A stretch of DNA of 56,091 nucleotides from Methanoculleus sp. UBA208 (GCF_002498065.1 NZ_DAFZ01000053.1:1-56091), one strand, 5' to 3'. Shown: positions 33,049 to 42,562, counted from the first letter of the stretch. The notes: a model not told the origin generated them from the letters alone. Numbers and translations are program-made.

Positions 33049-35307
33049 ATGAACCGGTTACTGATAGTTTCAAACAGGCTTCCGATCAGCGTTTCCCGGA
33101 AGAACGGCGATCTCCATCTGCAACGGAGTGTCGGCGGTCTTGCCACGGGAGTCGGCTCTTTCTACAAGTCCTACGAGAGCCTCTGGGTCGGCTGGCCTGG
33201 TATAAACATCCAGAAGAAACAGGAAGAGGAGAAAGAGCGGATTGTCGAGGTACTCGGAAAAGAGCAGTGCCATCCGGTCTTCCTCTCCCCGTACGACATC
33301 AAGAACTATTACGACGGATTCTGCAACAACACCCTCTGGCCGCTCCTCCACTACTTCAACCTCTCTGCAGAGTACGACCCGAAGACATGGCAGGTCTACC
33401 AGCGGGTGAATGAGAAGTTCTGCGACGCCGTGATGGAAGTGGCCCGGCCCGACGACACCATCTGGGTCCACGACTACCACCTGATGCTTCTGCCGCAGAT
33501 GCTCCGGGAGCGGCTGCCTGATGCCGAGATCGGCTACTTCCACCACATCCCCTTCCCGTCGTTCGAGATATTCCGGCACCTGCCCTGGAGGGAGGAGATC
33601 CTCTCCGGGCTGCTCGGGGCGGACCTCATAGGCTTTCACACCTACGGCTACGTTCGCCACTTCCTTTCCAGCGTCAGGCGGCTCCTCGGCTACGAGCACA
33701 CCTTCGGCGAGGTCAGGACCGGAACCCGGATGGTACGGACCGACCTTTTTCCCATGGGCATCGATTACCACCGGTTTGCCGACTCCGCGGGCAGCACCCA
33801 GGTCCAGAAAGAGATCGCCCGGATCCGGCAGAAGTACGGGAAACGGAAGATCATCCTCTCTTTCGACCGCCTGGACTACACGAAGGGAATCCCGCTCCGG
33901 CTCGAGGCCTTCGACGCACTCCTCGAGAAGAAGCCGGAGTACCGGGGGAAGGTCTCCCTCGTCCTCGTCGCGGTCCCGTCCAGGACCGGTGTCAGCAGTT
34001 ACAAGGCGTTGAAGAAACGGATCGACGAACTCGTCGGCCGCATCAACGGGAAGTACGGGACAACCGACTGGGTCCCCATCCGCTACTTCTACAACTTCCT
34101 CCCGTTCGAGACGCTGGTGGCGTTCTACAGCGCCGCCGACGTCGCCCTGGTGACGCCGCTCCGGGACGGCATGAACCTGATGGCGAAAGAGTACGTCGCC
34201 ACCAGGACCGACGGCACCGGGGTGCTTATCCTCTCCGAGATGGCGGGAGCGGCGGAGGAGCTCGGCGAGGCGATCATCGTCAATCCGAACGACCAGGACG
34301 CGGTGATCGAGGCGATCGAGACCGCGCTCGCCATGCCGGAGAAGGAGCAGATCGAGCGGAACCGGACGATGCAGAGGAGGCTGATGCGCTACGACATCGA
34401 GCACTGGGTCGGCGACTTCCTCACCCGGCTGGGCGACGCGCGGGCGGTCCAGGCCGAGCGCTCCGAACAGGTCGTCACCCCTGCCATCAGGGAGAAACTG
34501 GTCGCGGGTTACGCCGCCGGCAAGGACCGGCTCCTCCTCCTCGACTACGACGGTACCCTGGTGCCGTTCGCCGCAAGGCCGCAGAAGGCGGTTCCCGGCG
34601 ACGCCACGCGGGAGGTGCTCAAGACCCTCTCCCGCACACCGGGAAACGAGGTGGTGGTGATCAGCGGCAGGGATCGGTCCACGCTGGAGGCCTGGTTCGG
34701 GGCGATGGACATCGGGATCATCGCCGAACACGGCGTCTGGATAAAGGAGCGTTCCGGTGAGTGGCGGATGCCCGAGGCGCTCTCGGACGAGTGGAAGGGG
34801 GAGATCTACCCGCTCCTCGAACTCTACACGGATCGCACGCCCGGCGCCTTCATCGAGGAGAAGGACTACTCCCTCGTATGGCATTACCGGAGAACCGAAC
34901 CGCTGCTCGGCGCACAGCGGGCTAAAGACCTCAAAGACGATCTCCTGCACCTGACGGCGAACCTCAACGTCGGTGTCATGGACGGGAACAAGGTCATCGA
35001 GATCAAGAACAACGTCGTCAACAAAGGAAGGGCGGCGCTGAACTGGGTCTCCCGCCGCGCCTGGGACTTCATCCTCGCTATCGGGGACGACCGGACCGAT
35101 GAGGACCTCTTTGCGGCGATGCCGCCCGAAGCCTACTCGATCAAGGTCGGGCTCGCCCCGAGCAGGGCGCGCTTCAACCTGGTCGCCCAGCGGGACGTGC
35201 TGCCCCTGCTCAAAAGGTGCATCGAGCGCGATAAGGAAGGTCTTTCCGGGAAAAAAGAGAGGCCGGGGAGGGAGAAGGCCCTTATTGAGTCGGCTGCTCC
35301 GGGATGA
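33049..35307 (+). CDS. Trehalose-6-phosphate synthase/phosphatase fusion
   Basis: 752 residues joining two enzymes. Residues 1-470 are a GT20 synthase (VSNRLPISV, SVGGLATGVG, VHDYHLMLLPQMLR, GFHTYGYVRHFLSS, SFDRLDYTKGIPLRL, PLRDGMNLMAKEYVA) making trehalose-6-P from UDP-glucose and glucose-6-P. Residues from about 490 are a HAD phosphatase (LLDYDGTLVPFA near 498, VVISGRDR, GDDRTDEDLFAAM near 679) releasing trehalose, a compatible solute. The two-domain fusion gives a complete pathway in one chain, with catalytic motifs visible in both halves. It ends inside sepS on the opposite strand (26-nt convergent overlap). Confidence 0.93.
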   Translation: MNRLLIVSNRLPISVSRKNGDLHLQRSVGGLATGVGSFYKSYESLWVGWPGINIQKKQEEEKERIVEVLGKEQCHPVFLSPYDIKNYYDGFCNNTLWPLLHYFNLSAEYDPKTWQVYQRVNEKFCDAVMEVARPDDTIWVHDYHLMLLPQMLRERLPDAEIGYFHHIPFPSFEIFRHLPWREEILSGLLGADLIGFHTYGYVRHFLSSVRRLLGYEHTFGEVRTGTRMVRTDLFPMGIDYHRFADSAGSTQVQKEIARIRQKYGKRKIILSFDRLDYTKGIPLRLEAFDALLEKKPEYRGKVSLVLVAVPSRTGVSSYKALKKRIDELVGRINGKYGTTDWVPIRYFYNFLPFETLVAFYSAADVALVTPLRDGMNLMAKEYVATRTDGTGVLILSEMAGAAEELGEAIIVNPNDQDAVIEAIETALAMPEKEQIERNRTMQRRLMRYDIEHWVGDFLTRLGDARAVQAERSEQVVTPAIREKLVAGYAAGKDRLLLLDYDGTLVPFAARPQKAVPGDATREVLKTLSRTPGNEVVVISGRDRSTLEAWFGAMDIGIIAEHGVWIKERSGEWRMPEALSDEWKGEIYPLLELYTDRTPGAFIEEKDYSLVWHYRRTEPLLGAQRAKDLKDDLLHLTANLNVGVMDGNKVIEIKNNVVNKGRAALNWVSRRAWDFILAIGDDRTDEDLFAAMPPEAYSIKVGLAPSRARFNLVAQRDVLPLLKRCIERDKEGLSGKKERPGREKALIESAAPG

Positions 35308-36877
35308 CGGATCTGACCGTCAGGAAGACCGGTCCCCGGAGGTCCACCTTTTTGTTGTGGTCGGTGATATACCGCATCGCGTACTCTTCGATACGCAGGT
35401 TGACGTCTGAAGGAAGTTTCGACATCTTCACCTGGACGCGGCTCTCCTGTCCGCACCGCGCCGCCTCCTCGATCCGTGCGGCGGCGAGGCTCGATACCGC
35501 GTCGAGGTAGGTGATGCCGGTCGAGACCCCTTCCTGCCGGACGGTCGCCCACTTCTCGGTGTCCGGGACGCCGAGGACCGAGCCGTTGTGGACGAAGACC
35601 TCGTTAAAGCAGGCAGGGCCGCAGAGTTTGGTGTTGGACTCGGGCTCCTCGACGATCACCTCTATCTTCCGTCCCGCGATCTCGCCCTTCCACGCGGTGA
35701 ACGCACAGGGCCCGGGGGCGGCGGCGTGCTCGGCGGCCGTGGCGCGAATCGCCTCCGCTATCCGTTTCCCGGTCGCGGACGCCGGCCCCTCACGGAGATG
35801 GACGGCGCCGGCTATCTCGCGGTCGGAGATCTCCTGCGGGAAGAACTGCGGGTAGGTGAGCTGGCGGACGTCGTTTGACTGGTAGGCGATCATCGCGAGC
35901 CGCTCCACCCCGAGGCCGAGGTTCATCACCGGCACGCCGATCCCGTACTCCGCGAGCGCCGAGGGCGAGTAGATGCCGAAGGTAGCCACCTCGACCCAGC
36001 CGAGGACCGGGTGGCGGGCGTAGACCTCTGTCTGGGTCTCGGGCATGTAGTACTTCGACCGCTTCTCGTCGGGCTGGAACCGGAACTCCGTAAACCCGAA
36101 CGCCGAGAGGAGGGCTTCGCTGATGGCTTTCCCCTCCTCGAGGGTGACGTCTTCCCCCGCGACGATGCAGGAGGCCGAGTGGTAGGTCATCAGGCGGGTG
36201 GCCCCCTCCTCCTGCTCCCGCCGGAAACACCGGTCGACCGAGAAGAGCCGGAGCGGGAGGTGACGCTTCTCCCAGAGGGAGGAGAGCGTCAGGAACCAGC
36301 CGCTCGTCATATGGCTCCGGAGTGTGTTGCGCGACGACTCGGGGGCGAGCGCTTTGAATTCGGGGAAAACCGCATCCAGGATATGCACCACGGCGGCGTC
36401 GTCGGCCTCGAGGACGGCCGCGAGTTCGTGCGCCAGTTCGTCGCCGTCGATCGTTCCCTTCTTGTAGCCGTGGAGGGTCTCGCGGAGTTTCTCCTCGGCC
36501 CCGGGCGGGACTGCACGGCCGAGGATGGCCTCGATCTCCTCGATCTGCTTCCTTGCAATCCCGACGTTCGGGCGGGGCAGGCCGCCCAGGTAGAAGACCC
36601 GGTCGAGGACGGCCATCGCCTCAGGCCCGAATTGCCGGTAGATGTCCGATTCTTCGACGATCAGGGGGTTGATCGCCTCGTCAAACCCCATCGCGAGGTA
36701 GGTCTCGCGGAGCCGCTGCACGATCTCGAAGATCGGGTGCGGTGTCGCCCGGGTGTACCTCAGCCGGGGGTACGTGCCGGAGACCCCCGGCGGCGTCAGC
36801 ACCGACGGCCCTTCGTGCCATGCGTGCTCGAAGTCCTCTCTCGCCCTCTTTTTGAACTCTTCCACATCGAATCTCAT
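35282..36877 (-). CDS. sepS: O-phosphoserine-tRNA(Cys) ligase
   Basis: A 531-residue class II aminoacyl-tRNA synthetase that charges tRNA(Cys) with O-phosphoserine, which SepCysS later converts to Cys. This is the indirect route of methanogens. Typical SepRS stretches are FDVEEFKKRAREDFEHAW at the start, LTPPGVSGTYPRLRYTRATPHPIFEIVQRLR, LRSHMTSGWFLTLSSL near 183, and LFSVDRCFRREQEEGATRLMTYHSASC near 218. Last gene of the aRF1-ArgS-Taw1-SepS operon; its start overlaps the Taw1 stop by 4 nt. It is an indicator of a methanogen. Confidence 0.94.
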   Translation of the reverse strand: MRFDVEEFKKRAREDFEHAWHEGPSVLTPPGVSGTYPRLRYTRATPHPIFEIVQRLRETYLAMGFDEAINPLIVEESDIYRQFGPEAMAVLDRVFYLGGLPRPNVGIARKQIEEIEAILGRAVPPGAEEKLRETLHGYKKGTIDGDELAHELAAVLEADDAAVVHILDAVFPEFKALAPESSRNTLRSHMTSGWFLTLSSLWEKRHLPLRLFSVDRCFRREQEEGATRLMTYHSASCIVAGEDVTLEEGKAISEALLSAFGFTEFRFQPDEKRSKYYMPETQTEVYARHPVLGWVEVATFGIYSPSALAEYGIGVPVMNLGLGVERLAMIAYQSNDVRQLTYPQFFPQEISDREIAGAVHLREGPASATGKRIAEAIRATAAEHAAAPGPCAFTAWKGEIAGRKIEVIVEEPESNTKLCGPACFNEVFVHNGSVLGVPDTEKWATVRQEGVSTGITYLDAVSSLAAARIEEAARCGQESRVQVKMSKLPSDVNLRIEEYAMRYITDHNKKVDLRGPVFLTVRSVIPEQPTQ

Positions 36878-37767
36878 ACGTCTCGCTCCAGGCAGACGAC
36901 CCGGCTCACCGGGCTCTCGTCCCTGATACTATAATCGCAATGCTCCGCAATTTTCTCGGAAAATGCCCTTACTTCGCGGTGTTCGGGCATCCGGTCCCTC
37001 TGCAGTCGATTCCTACTGTACCCCAGATACATATAACCCTTTACCTCCACGAACCGGGCCCCGGAGTCCTGGTAGATCGCTGCATAACCCTCGGGGGAGA
37101 AGTCATTGTAGCCGCGCACCACGGTGGTGCGGATGGCCGACCGGCGTTCCCGGAGTCCGGCGAGGCTCTCGTGAATCCTGTCCCAGTAGTCCTCCCTCGG
37201 CCGGCAGAGGGAGAGATAGGTCTCCCGGTCGGGAGCGTCCAGCGAGACGTAGGTCTGGTAGGGCCGGCACCGGGCGAGGACATCGGGCCGGGTGCCGTTC
37301 GAGACGAGGAACGTCGTATATCCGTCCGCGTTGAGGGCATCGACCAGCTCCGGGAGGCGCGAGTAGCAGGTCGGCTCCCCTGAGAGCGATATCGCGACCA
37401 TCGTGGGGTCGAGCGCCTCCGCGAACCGTTCCGGCGCGACGTAGGGGGAGACCTTGTAGCCCGAGAGGGCCTTCTTCTGGACCCGCCGGAGGTTTGCCAC
37501 GATGACGTCCGGCGGGCATTCCTCCTCCTCCACGACCTCGTGCTCGAACGATCGCCAGCAGAAGAGGCACTGCTGGTTGCACTTGAGAGTCGGGGTCATC
37601 TGGACACAGCGGTGGCTCTCGATGCCGTAGAACTGCGCCTTGTAACACATCTCGCCACCTTTGAGCGCCCGCTTGTTCCACATGCAGGGTTTTACGGCCG
37701 CCGAGGAGGTCGGGGTGATGAACTGGTAGCCCTGCTTTTTGAGGGCCTTACATGCTTCTGAGTGCAT
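36874..37767 (-). CDS. taw1: 4-demethylwyosine synthase (radical SAM)
   Basis: A 297-residue radical SAM enzyme that condenses pyruvate with N1-methylguanosine-37 of tRNA(Phe), the first ring-forming step to wyosine. The cluster motif CNQQCLFCWRSFE near residues 63-75 is CxxxCxxC; ISLSGEPTCYSRLPEL and VEVKGYMYLGYSR are characteristic of the TYW1/Taw1 family. Other conserved Cys lie at KPCMWNK and SHRCVQM and may hold a second cluster. It lacks the flavodoxin domain of eukaryotic TYW1, as expected in archaea. The start overlaps argS by 20 nt. Confidence 0.92.
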   Translation of the reverse strand: MHSEACKALKKQGYQFITPTSSAAVKPCMWNKRALKGGEMCYKAQFYGIESHRCVQMTPTLKCNQQCLFCWRSFEHEVVEEEECPPDVIVANLRRVQKKALSGYKVSPYVAPERFAEALDPTMVAISLSGEPTCYSRLPELVDALNADGYTTFLVSNGTRPDVLARCRPYQTYVSLDAPDRETYLSLCRPREDYWDRIHESLAGLRERRSAIRTTVVRGYNDFSPEGYAAIYQDSGARFVEVKGYMYLGYSRNRLQRDRMPEHREVRAFSEKIAEHCDYSIRDESPVSRVVCLERDV

Positions 37768-39412
37768 CGATCCCGAGAGTCTCGAGGGACTCCTGTAAGG
37801 TGTTCCTGACCGCGTCCACGAGCGCGAGGCGGCTGCTGCGGGTCTCGCCCTCGCTCTTCAAGACCGGGTCGTAGTGGTAGAAGGCGTTGAAGAGGTCGGC
37901 GAGTTCGCGGGCGTAAGAGGCGAGCAGGTGCGGGCGGAGTTCCTGCACGGTCTGCTCGACGACGGCCGGGAACCGGGCGAGGTGCCGGGCGAGCGCGACC
38001 TCGTGGTCGGTCTCGTAGTGGTATGCCCGCGTAAACTCCCCGGCCTTCCCGAGGATGCTGCATGCCCGGGCATGGGCGTACTGGATGTAGGGGCCGCTCT
38101 GCCGCTCGAAGTCCAGCGCCTCCTTCCAGTTGAAGACCGTGCTCTTCTCCGGGGAGACTTTCACGATGTCGTAGCGGATGGCGGCGATGGCGACCGACTT
38201 TGCGATCGAGCACCGTTCCTCTTCGGGGAGTTCCGGCCGGCGGGCGGTCACCTCGTCATACGCCTTCGCGCCAACCTCTTCGATCAGTTCGTCCGCCGAG
38301 ACGAACTTGCCCGCCCGGGTGCTCATCGAGCCTTCGGGGAGGGAGACGAACTCGAAGAAGACGATCTCGGGCGGCTGTTCGCCGAGGAGTTTGAGGGTGG
38401 CACGGAGCTGGGCGCCGATCAGTTTGTGGTCCGCCCCGAGGACGTCGATCATCCGGTCGTAGTTGCGTGCCTTCCAGGTGTGGTAGGCGAGGTCGCGGGT
38501 GCTGTAGACCGAGGTGCCGTCGCTGCGCCGGAGGATGTATTTCTTCTCGAAACCCTGCCCGGTGAGGTCGACCCAGAGCGTCTCGTCCTCGTGGGCCTGT
38601 GGCAGGCGCCGGACCCGCTCGATGATCCGGTCCACGTCGCCGATCCGGACGAAGTCGCTCTCCCAGACGAACCGGTCGTGGTGGGCGTTCAAGGCGGCAA
38701 GGGTCGCCCTGATACCCTCCGCGCAGAGGGAGACGGCTTTCCGGAACTTCGCGACGGTCTCGGCGTCGCCGCGCTCCACCTTCTGCATGAGGCGGTCGAT
38801 CTCTTCGGTGATCCCGGGGTTCTTCTCGATCTCCCGGTTCGCCGCGACGTAGACCCGGGCGACGTAGTGGTCTTCCTTCTCGCCCTCCTCCCGGGCGATA
38901 TCGAGGTGGTCGAACCCCCAGGAGACGATGGCGATCTGGCGGCCCATATCATTGAGATAATACTGCACCTCGAGCGGGTTCCCGGCTTTCCGGAACGTCC
39001 GGGCAAGGGTGTCGCCTATAACGGTGTTTCTGATATGCCCGACGTGGAGCGGGCCGTTCGGGTTCGCGCTCGTGTGTTCGAGCACGACCCGGCCGGAGCG
39101 GCGGGAGAGGCTCCCGTAACCGGGCTCGATCGCCTCCCTGACCGCCTCTGCTAGAAGCGTCGGGCCGAACCGGAAGTTGACGTAAGGCCCGGTCGCTTCG
39201 ACCCGGACATCCCCGAGTTCGGGGTTCGCCGAGAGTTTCTCCGCGATCTCCGCCGCGATCTTCTGGGGTGCCCGTTTCTCAACCTTCGCAAGTTTAAACG
39301 CTATCGTAGAGGCGAGATCGGCGTGATCCCCCCCCGTCGTGAGGAGGACATCCTCTTCACCGGTGCATGCCCGGAGCATGCGCTCAATCTGGTGGTACTT
39401 CTCCTGATACAT
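37748..39412 (-). CDS. argS: Arginyl-tRNA synthetase
   Basis: A 554-residue class I synthetase. The HIGH-type motif appears in HTSANPNGPLHVGHIRNTVIGD near 113-134, YSTRDLAYHTWKARNYDRMIDVLGADH follows near 306, and EGSMSTRAGKFV near 373 carries the degenerate KMSKS element usual for ArgRS. The DALR anticodon-binding domain is at the C-terminus, starting near QSGPYIQYAHARACSIL. It starts one base inside the aRF1 stop and ends inside taw1, so the operon is tightly coupled. Confidence 0.95.
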   Translation of the reverse strand: MYQEKYHQIERMLRACTGEEDVLLTTGGDHADLASTIAFKLAKVEKRAPQKIAAEIAEKLSANPELGDVRVEATGPYVNFRFGPTLLAEAVREAIEPGYGSLSRRSGRVVLEHTSANPNGPLHVGHIRNTVIGDTLARTFRKAGNPLEVQYYLNDMGRQIAIVSWGFDHLDIAREEGEKEDHYVARVYVAANREIEKNPGITEEIDRLMQKVERGDAETVAKFRKAVSLCAEGIRATLAALNAHHDRFVWESDFVRIGDVDRIIERVRRLPQAHEDETLWVDLTGQGFEKKYILRRSDGTSVYSTRDLAYHTWKARNYDRMIDVLGADHKLIGAQLRATLKLLGEQPPEIVFFEFVSLPEGSMSTRAGKFVSADELIEEVGAKAYDEVTARRPELPEEERCSIAKSVAIAAIRYDIVKVSPEKSTVFNWKEALDFERQSGPYIQYAHARACSILGKAGEFTRAYHYETDHEVALARHLARFPAVVEQTVQELRPHLLASYARELADLFNAFYHYDPVLKSEGETRSSRLALVDAVRNTLQESLETLGIDALRSM

Positions 39413-40683
39413 CAGTATCCTGTCCTGTAACGCAGGATTGCAGCGATCCCGCCGAACGCATTGTAGAGCATCGACCCTTCTTCGAAATCGTCCGAGATTA
39501 TCCTGACCGTCGCGCTGCTCTGGTCCGCGAACGTGGTCAGCTCGTCGATGATATCGGTCTCTTCGGCCACGTAGAACGACCCGCCGTCGTTGGGGCAGGT
39601 GCCGAAGTCGAGGTCCTTGATGTGCTTGCCCGGCTCAAGGCTGACCGTCCGCTCCTCGGTGTAGTCGCTGTTTGAGCAGGCAAGTTTCAGCCGGGCTCTC
39701 CGGAGTTTGTCGGAGAGGAGGAGGGTGTCGACGGCGCCGAGTTCCAGGTTCTTTCTGACGCTCTCCTCGCCGTAGGCGGCCGCTCCGTCGTCTTTGACCA
39801 GCTCCTGGAGGAACCGGTTCATCACGGTCTTCTCCTTGATGATATCGAGCCCCTTCAGGGCATCCGACGCGTTCTCGACGAGTTCGGCAAGCCCGGACTC
39901 GTTCGTGTAGGAGACGTCGAAGAGCCCGATGATCCGTTTCTGCAGTTCGTGGTGGAGGAAACCGCCCGCCTCGAACTCCTCCTTGGTCGGGGTCGGGCCG
40001 CCGATCAGCACGCCCTTGAACCGCTCGAAGAAGTCTTTTTCGCCGAGGAAGACCTCGCTCGCGAGGTCGCCGATCTTCTTGTAGAACTCGTTGATGGCGA
40101 TCAGCCGCAGCCGCTGGAAACGGACACTTGACTGACCTCCTTTTCGCTGCTTGCCGGGGACTGTCGAGGTTACGCCGCGGACCGGCTCGATACGATTGCC
40201 CCGGAGAAATCCGACGTAGGCTTCCCGCCGGTCAAGGACGATGAGGCCGTAGATCTCCTTCTCGCCGAGCATCTGCTCCAGCGGCTCGAGTTCGAACGAG
40301 GAACTGCACCGGTACGTGTAGGTGTTGAGCGGCTCGGGCGGCTCGATGATCTCGCACTCGAGGTTGGTGCGGTCGCCCCCGGTGTTGATCGTGCCGCAGA
40401 AGATCGCCATACCGTGCTCCGGCGGGCGCTTATAGTATTTCAGGCGGGAGAGGATGGAGGATATGGCACTCTGGACGTTCGTCCGGGTCTGTTTGCTCTT
40501 GATGTTCGCGCATTGCCCGAACTCGTCGCGGAGCTGGGCGGTCACGTCGGATATCTGCTTATCCGGAGGTATATAGAGTGTGATCAGCTCGGTGCCGCTC
40601 CCCTCCTTCTCCGCAAGCCTCTCAAGCATCTTTTTAAATTCATAGCGCTTTCGCGGGGTATCCATCTCTTGCGTCTCTTCCAT
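39412..40683 (-). CDS. prf1: Archaeal peptide chain release factor 1
   Basis: A 423-residue class I release factor (aRF1) recognising all three stop codons. The decoding motif NIKS is visible in CANIKSKQTR near residues 61-70, and the peptidyl-hydrolysis GGQ motif in KGGQSSVRF near 180. Length fits archaeal aRF1. A second in-frame ATG is 18 nt downstream (40665). A TATA-like element at 40727-40736 upstream suggests it leads the operon. Confidence 0.95.
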   Translation of the reverse strand: MEETQEMDTPRKRYEFKKMLERLAEKEGSGTELITLYIPPDKQISDVTAQLRDEFGQCANIKSKQTRTNVQSAISSILSRLKYYKRPPEHGMAIFCGTINTGGDRTNLECEIIEPPEPLNTYTYRCSSSFELEPLEQMLGEKEIYGLIVLDRREAYVGFLRGNRIEPVRGVTSTVPGKQRKGGQSSVRFQRLRLIAINEFYKKIGDLASEVFLGEKDFFERFKGVLIGGPTPTKEEFEAGGFLHHELQKRIIGLFDVSYTNESGLAELVENASDALKGLDIIKEKTVMNRFLQELVKDDGAAAYGEESVRKNLELGAVDTLLLSDKLRRARLKLACSNSDYTEERTVSLEPGKHIKDLDFGTCPNDGGSFYVAEETDIIDELTTFADQSSATVRIISDDFEEGSMLYNAFGGIAAILRYRTGY

Positions 40684-40726
40684 AGGAGTTCACCAGGCCA
40701 GCTGAATGTTGTTCATTTATCGGAGC

Positions 40727-40736
40727 TACTATATGT
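40727..40736 (-). promoter_or_regulatory. TATA-like element for the aRF1 operon
   Basis: Minus-strand AACATATAGT, 44-53 nt before the aRF1 ATG; GGTGA lies near the start. Predicts a leader of about 20 nt. Confidence 0.4.
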
Positions 40737-40790
40737 TTCCCGGGGGAGGGCATAAATCTGCGCACATACGCCAATCCCCCTCCCGCCGCC

Positions 40791-41285
40791 TCACTGGAGG
40801 CACCGGCAGGCGAGGCAGATCGTCTTTGCATCGACGATCCTTCCGTCCGCAATCATGGCCTGAAGCTCTCTGACAGGGACGCGGACGACCTCGATCACCT
40901 CGTCGTCGTCCATCCCGTAGTCGGAGCAGGGAGAGAGTCCTTCGGCCCGGTAGAGCCAGATCCGCTCGTCGGTGTAGCCGGGAGAGGGGTAGATCCAGCC
41001 TTTCGGGACGAAGGTCTCCGCTTTCATCCCGGTCTCCTCGATCAGCTCGCGGTACGCGGTCTCGTGCGGCTCTTCGCCCTCGTCGATGGTGCCTGCCGGC
41101 GCCTCGTAGATGTAGTCGCCGACGGCGAACCGGTACTGCCGGATAAGGTAGCAGTCGTCCCCAACGACCGGGAGGATCGCGACCGCGCCGCCGGGGTGGA
41201 CGACCACCCGCTCCTTCGTCTCCCCGTTCGGGAGGGTGAAGACTTTTTTCTCGACGGTAAGCCGTCTGCCGCGGTAGATCTCCAC
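40791..41285 (-). CDS. NUDIX hydrolase, ADP-ribose pyrophosphatase-like
   Basis: 164 residues. The Nudix box GTIDEGEEPHETAYRELIEETG near residues 65-86 fits GX5EX7REUXEEXGU. PAGTIDEG and KGWIYPSPGYTDERIWLYRAE match ADP-ribose pyrophosphatase-type members, which cleave ADP-ribose or similar nucleoside diphosphates. It is separated from queC by only 3 nt, so it belongs to the 7-deazaguanine operon, but a role in that pathway is not established. A general housecleaning role is equally possible. Confidence 0.87.
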   Translation of the reverse strand: MEIYRGRRLTVEKKVFTLPNGETKERVVVHPGGAVAILPVVGDDCYLIRQYRFAVGDYIYEAPAGTIDEGEEPHETAYRELIEETGMKAETFVPKGWIYPSPGYTDERIWLYRAEGLSPCSDYGMDDDEVIEVVRVPVRELQAMIADGRIVDAKTICLACRCLQ

Positions 41286-41288
41286 GAT

Positions 41289-41957
41289 TCACCTCTCGTA
41301 CGCGATCGGGTCCTCTACCCCGGCTTCACGGAACGCCTCCCTCCTGTAGTGGCAGGAGGAGCAGACCCCGCATGCCCGGTCGTTGTTCTGGTAGCACGAC
41401 CAGGTCCGTTCGTAGGGGACGCCGAGGGCGAGGCCCTTTTTGATGATATCGACTTTCGTCATCCGGACGAACGGCGTCATCAGAGTGATCCGCGGGTCCG
41501 CCGCCGTGCCGAGGTCGACCACCCGCTGGAACGCCTCGATGAATTCCGGCCGGCAGTCCGGATAGCCGGGGTAGTCCCCGGTCTGGACACCGATAAATAT
41601 CGCCTCCGCCCGCCGGGCTTCCGCGAGGCTGGTCGCGATGGCAAGCAGGTTCGCGTTCCTGAACGGGACGTAAGTGCTCGGCACCCCTTCCTCCTCGCCG
41701 GCATACTCCTCGACCGGGATGCTCTCATCCGTCAGGCTCGAGGCGCCGATCTTTTTGAAGTGTTCGAGGCCGATCTCGACGAACTCCTGCGCGTCGAGCA
41801 TCCGCGCGACGCTTTGGGCGCACTCGCGCTCCTTTGCCTCCGTCCGCTGGCCGTAGGTGAAGTGGAGCGCGATGATATCGTAGCCCATATCCTTTGCGAC
41901 GTAGGCGAGCGTGGTGGAGTCCATGCCGCCCGAGAGAAGGCAGACCGCTTTCATCAT
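41289..41957 (-). CDS. queC: 7-cyano-7-deazaguanine synthase
   Basis: A 222-residue ATP-pyrophosphatase converting 7-carboxy-7-deazaguanine to preQ0 with ammonia and two ATP. The PP-loop VCLLSGGMDSTTLAYVAKDMG is at the N-terminus, YVPFRNANLLAIATSLAEA near 100, and the C-terminal Zn-binding Cys cluster WSCYQNNDRACGVCSSCHYR near 186-205. ATG 41957 overlaps the queE stop as ATGA. In archaea preQ0 is the precursor of archaeosine in tRNA. Confidence 0.95.
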   Translation of the reverse strand: MMKAVCLLSGGMDSTTLAYVAKDMGYDIIALHFTYGQRTEAKERECAQSVARMLDAQEFVEIGLEHFKKIGASSLTDESIPVEEYAGEEEGVPSTYVPFRNANLLAIATSLAEARRAEAIFIGVQTGDYPGYPDCRPEFIEAFQRVVDLGTAADPRITLMTPFVRMTKVDIIKKGLALGVPYERTWSCYQNNDRACGVCSSCHYRREAFREAGVEDPIAYER

Positions 41958-42562
41958 TTTACCCCCAGGATCTTGTGGAGCTGCAACTGAAACCTCACCG
42001 GGAGGTTCTCTTTTACGATGTAGTCCGCGATGACGCGGTAATCGGACCCCTCCACCGGCGAGATGAAGACCTCGCCGCGGATATCGTAGCGGCTCATCAC
42101 CGCCCGGGCGTAGAGGAGGTCGTCCTCGTCCGCCACCACGAACTTGACGCAGTCGCGGGGGGTGATGAAGGGGAGGAGCGTAAGATCGCTCTTCTCGCCC
42201 GACGAGGGGCATTTGACATCCATGCAGATGGAGGCGAAAGCCTGCATCTCCCGGAAGTCCCGGGTGCCGTTCGTCTCTATCTCGACGGTGTAGCCGTGAA
42301 GGTCGAACTTCTTGAGAAGTTCGAGAACCTCCCCGGACTGCAGGAGCGGCTCCCCGCCGGTGATGCAGATGTGCTTCCCGTTCTGCAGCCAGACCCGGTC
42401 GAGGACCTCTATGACGCTCATCTCCTGCCCGCCTTCCCACGCGTAGGCGGTGTCGCACCAGGCGCACCTGAGGTTGCACCCGGCGAGCCGGATGAACGTG
42501 CAGGGCCGCCCCTGGTTCTTCCCCTCCCCCTGGAGGCTCCGGAAGATCTCACTGACGATCAT
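41954..42562 (-). CDS. queE: 7-carboxy-7-deazaguanine synthase (radical SAM)
   Basis: A 202-residue radical SAM enzyme. The cluster motif GCNLRCAWCDTAYAW near residues 28-42 is CxxxCxxC; FRSLQGEGKNQGRPCTFIRLAG at the N-terminus and ICITGGEPLLQ near 70 are typical for QueE. It rearranges 6-carboxytetrahydropterin to 7-carboxy-7-deazaguanine. Its start overlaps queD by 14 nt. Confidence 0.95.
   Translation of the reverse strand: MIVSEIFRSLQGEGKNQGRPCTFIRLAGCNLRCAWCDTAYAWEGGQEMSVIEVLDRVWLQNGKHICITGGEPLLQSGEVLELLKKFDLHGYTVEIETNGTRDFREMQAFASICMDVKCPSSGEKSDLTLLPFITPRDCVKFVVADEDDLLYARAVMSRYDIRGEVFISPVEGSDYRVIADYIVKENLPVRFQLQLHKILGVK

Noticed and set aside
33070..34950. 626-residue frame opposite the trehalose gene
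   Set aside because: Antisense shadow of a clearly coding gene.
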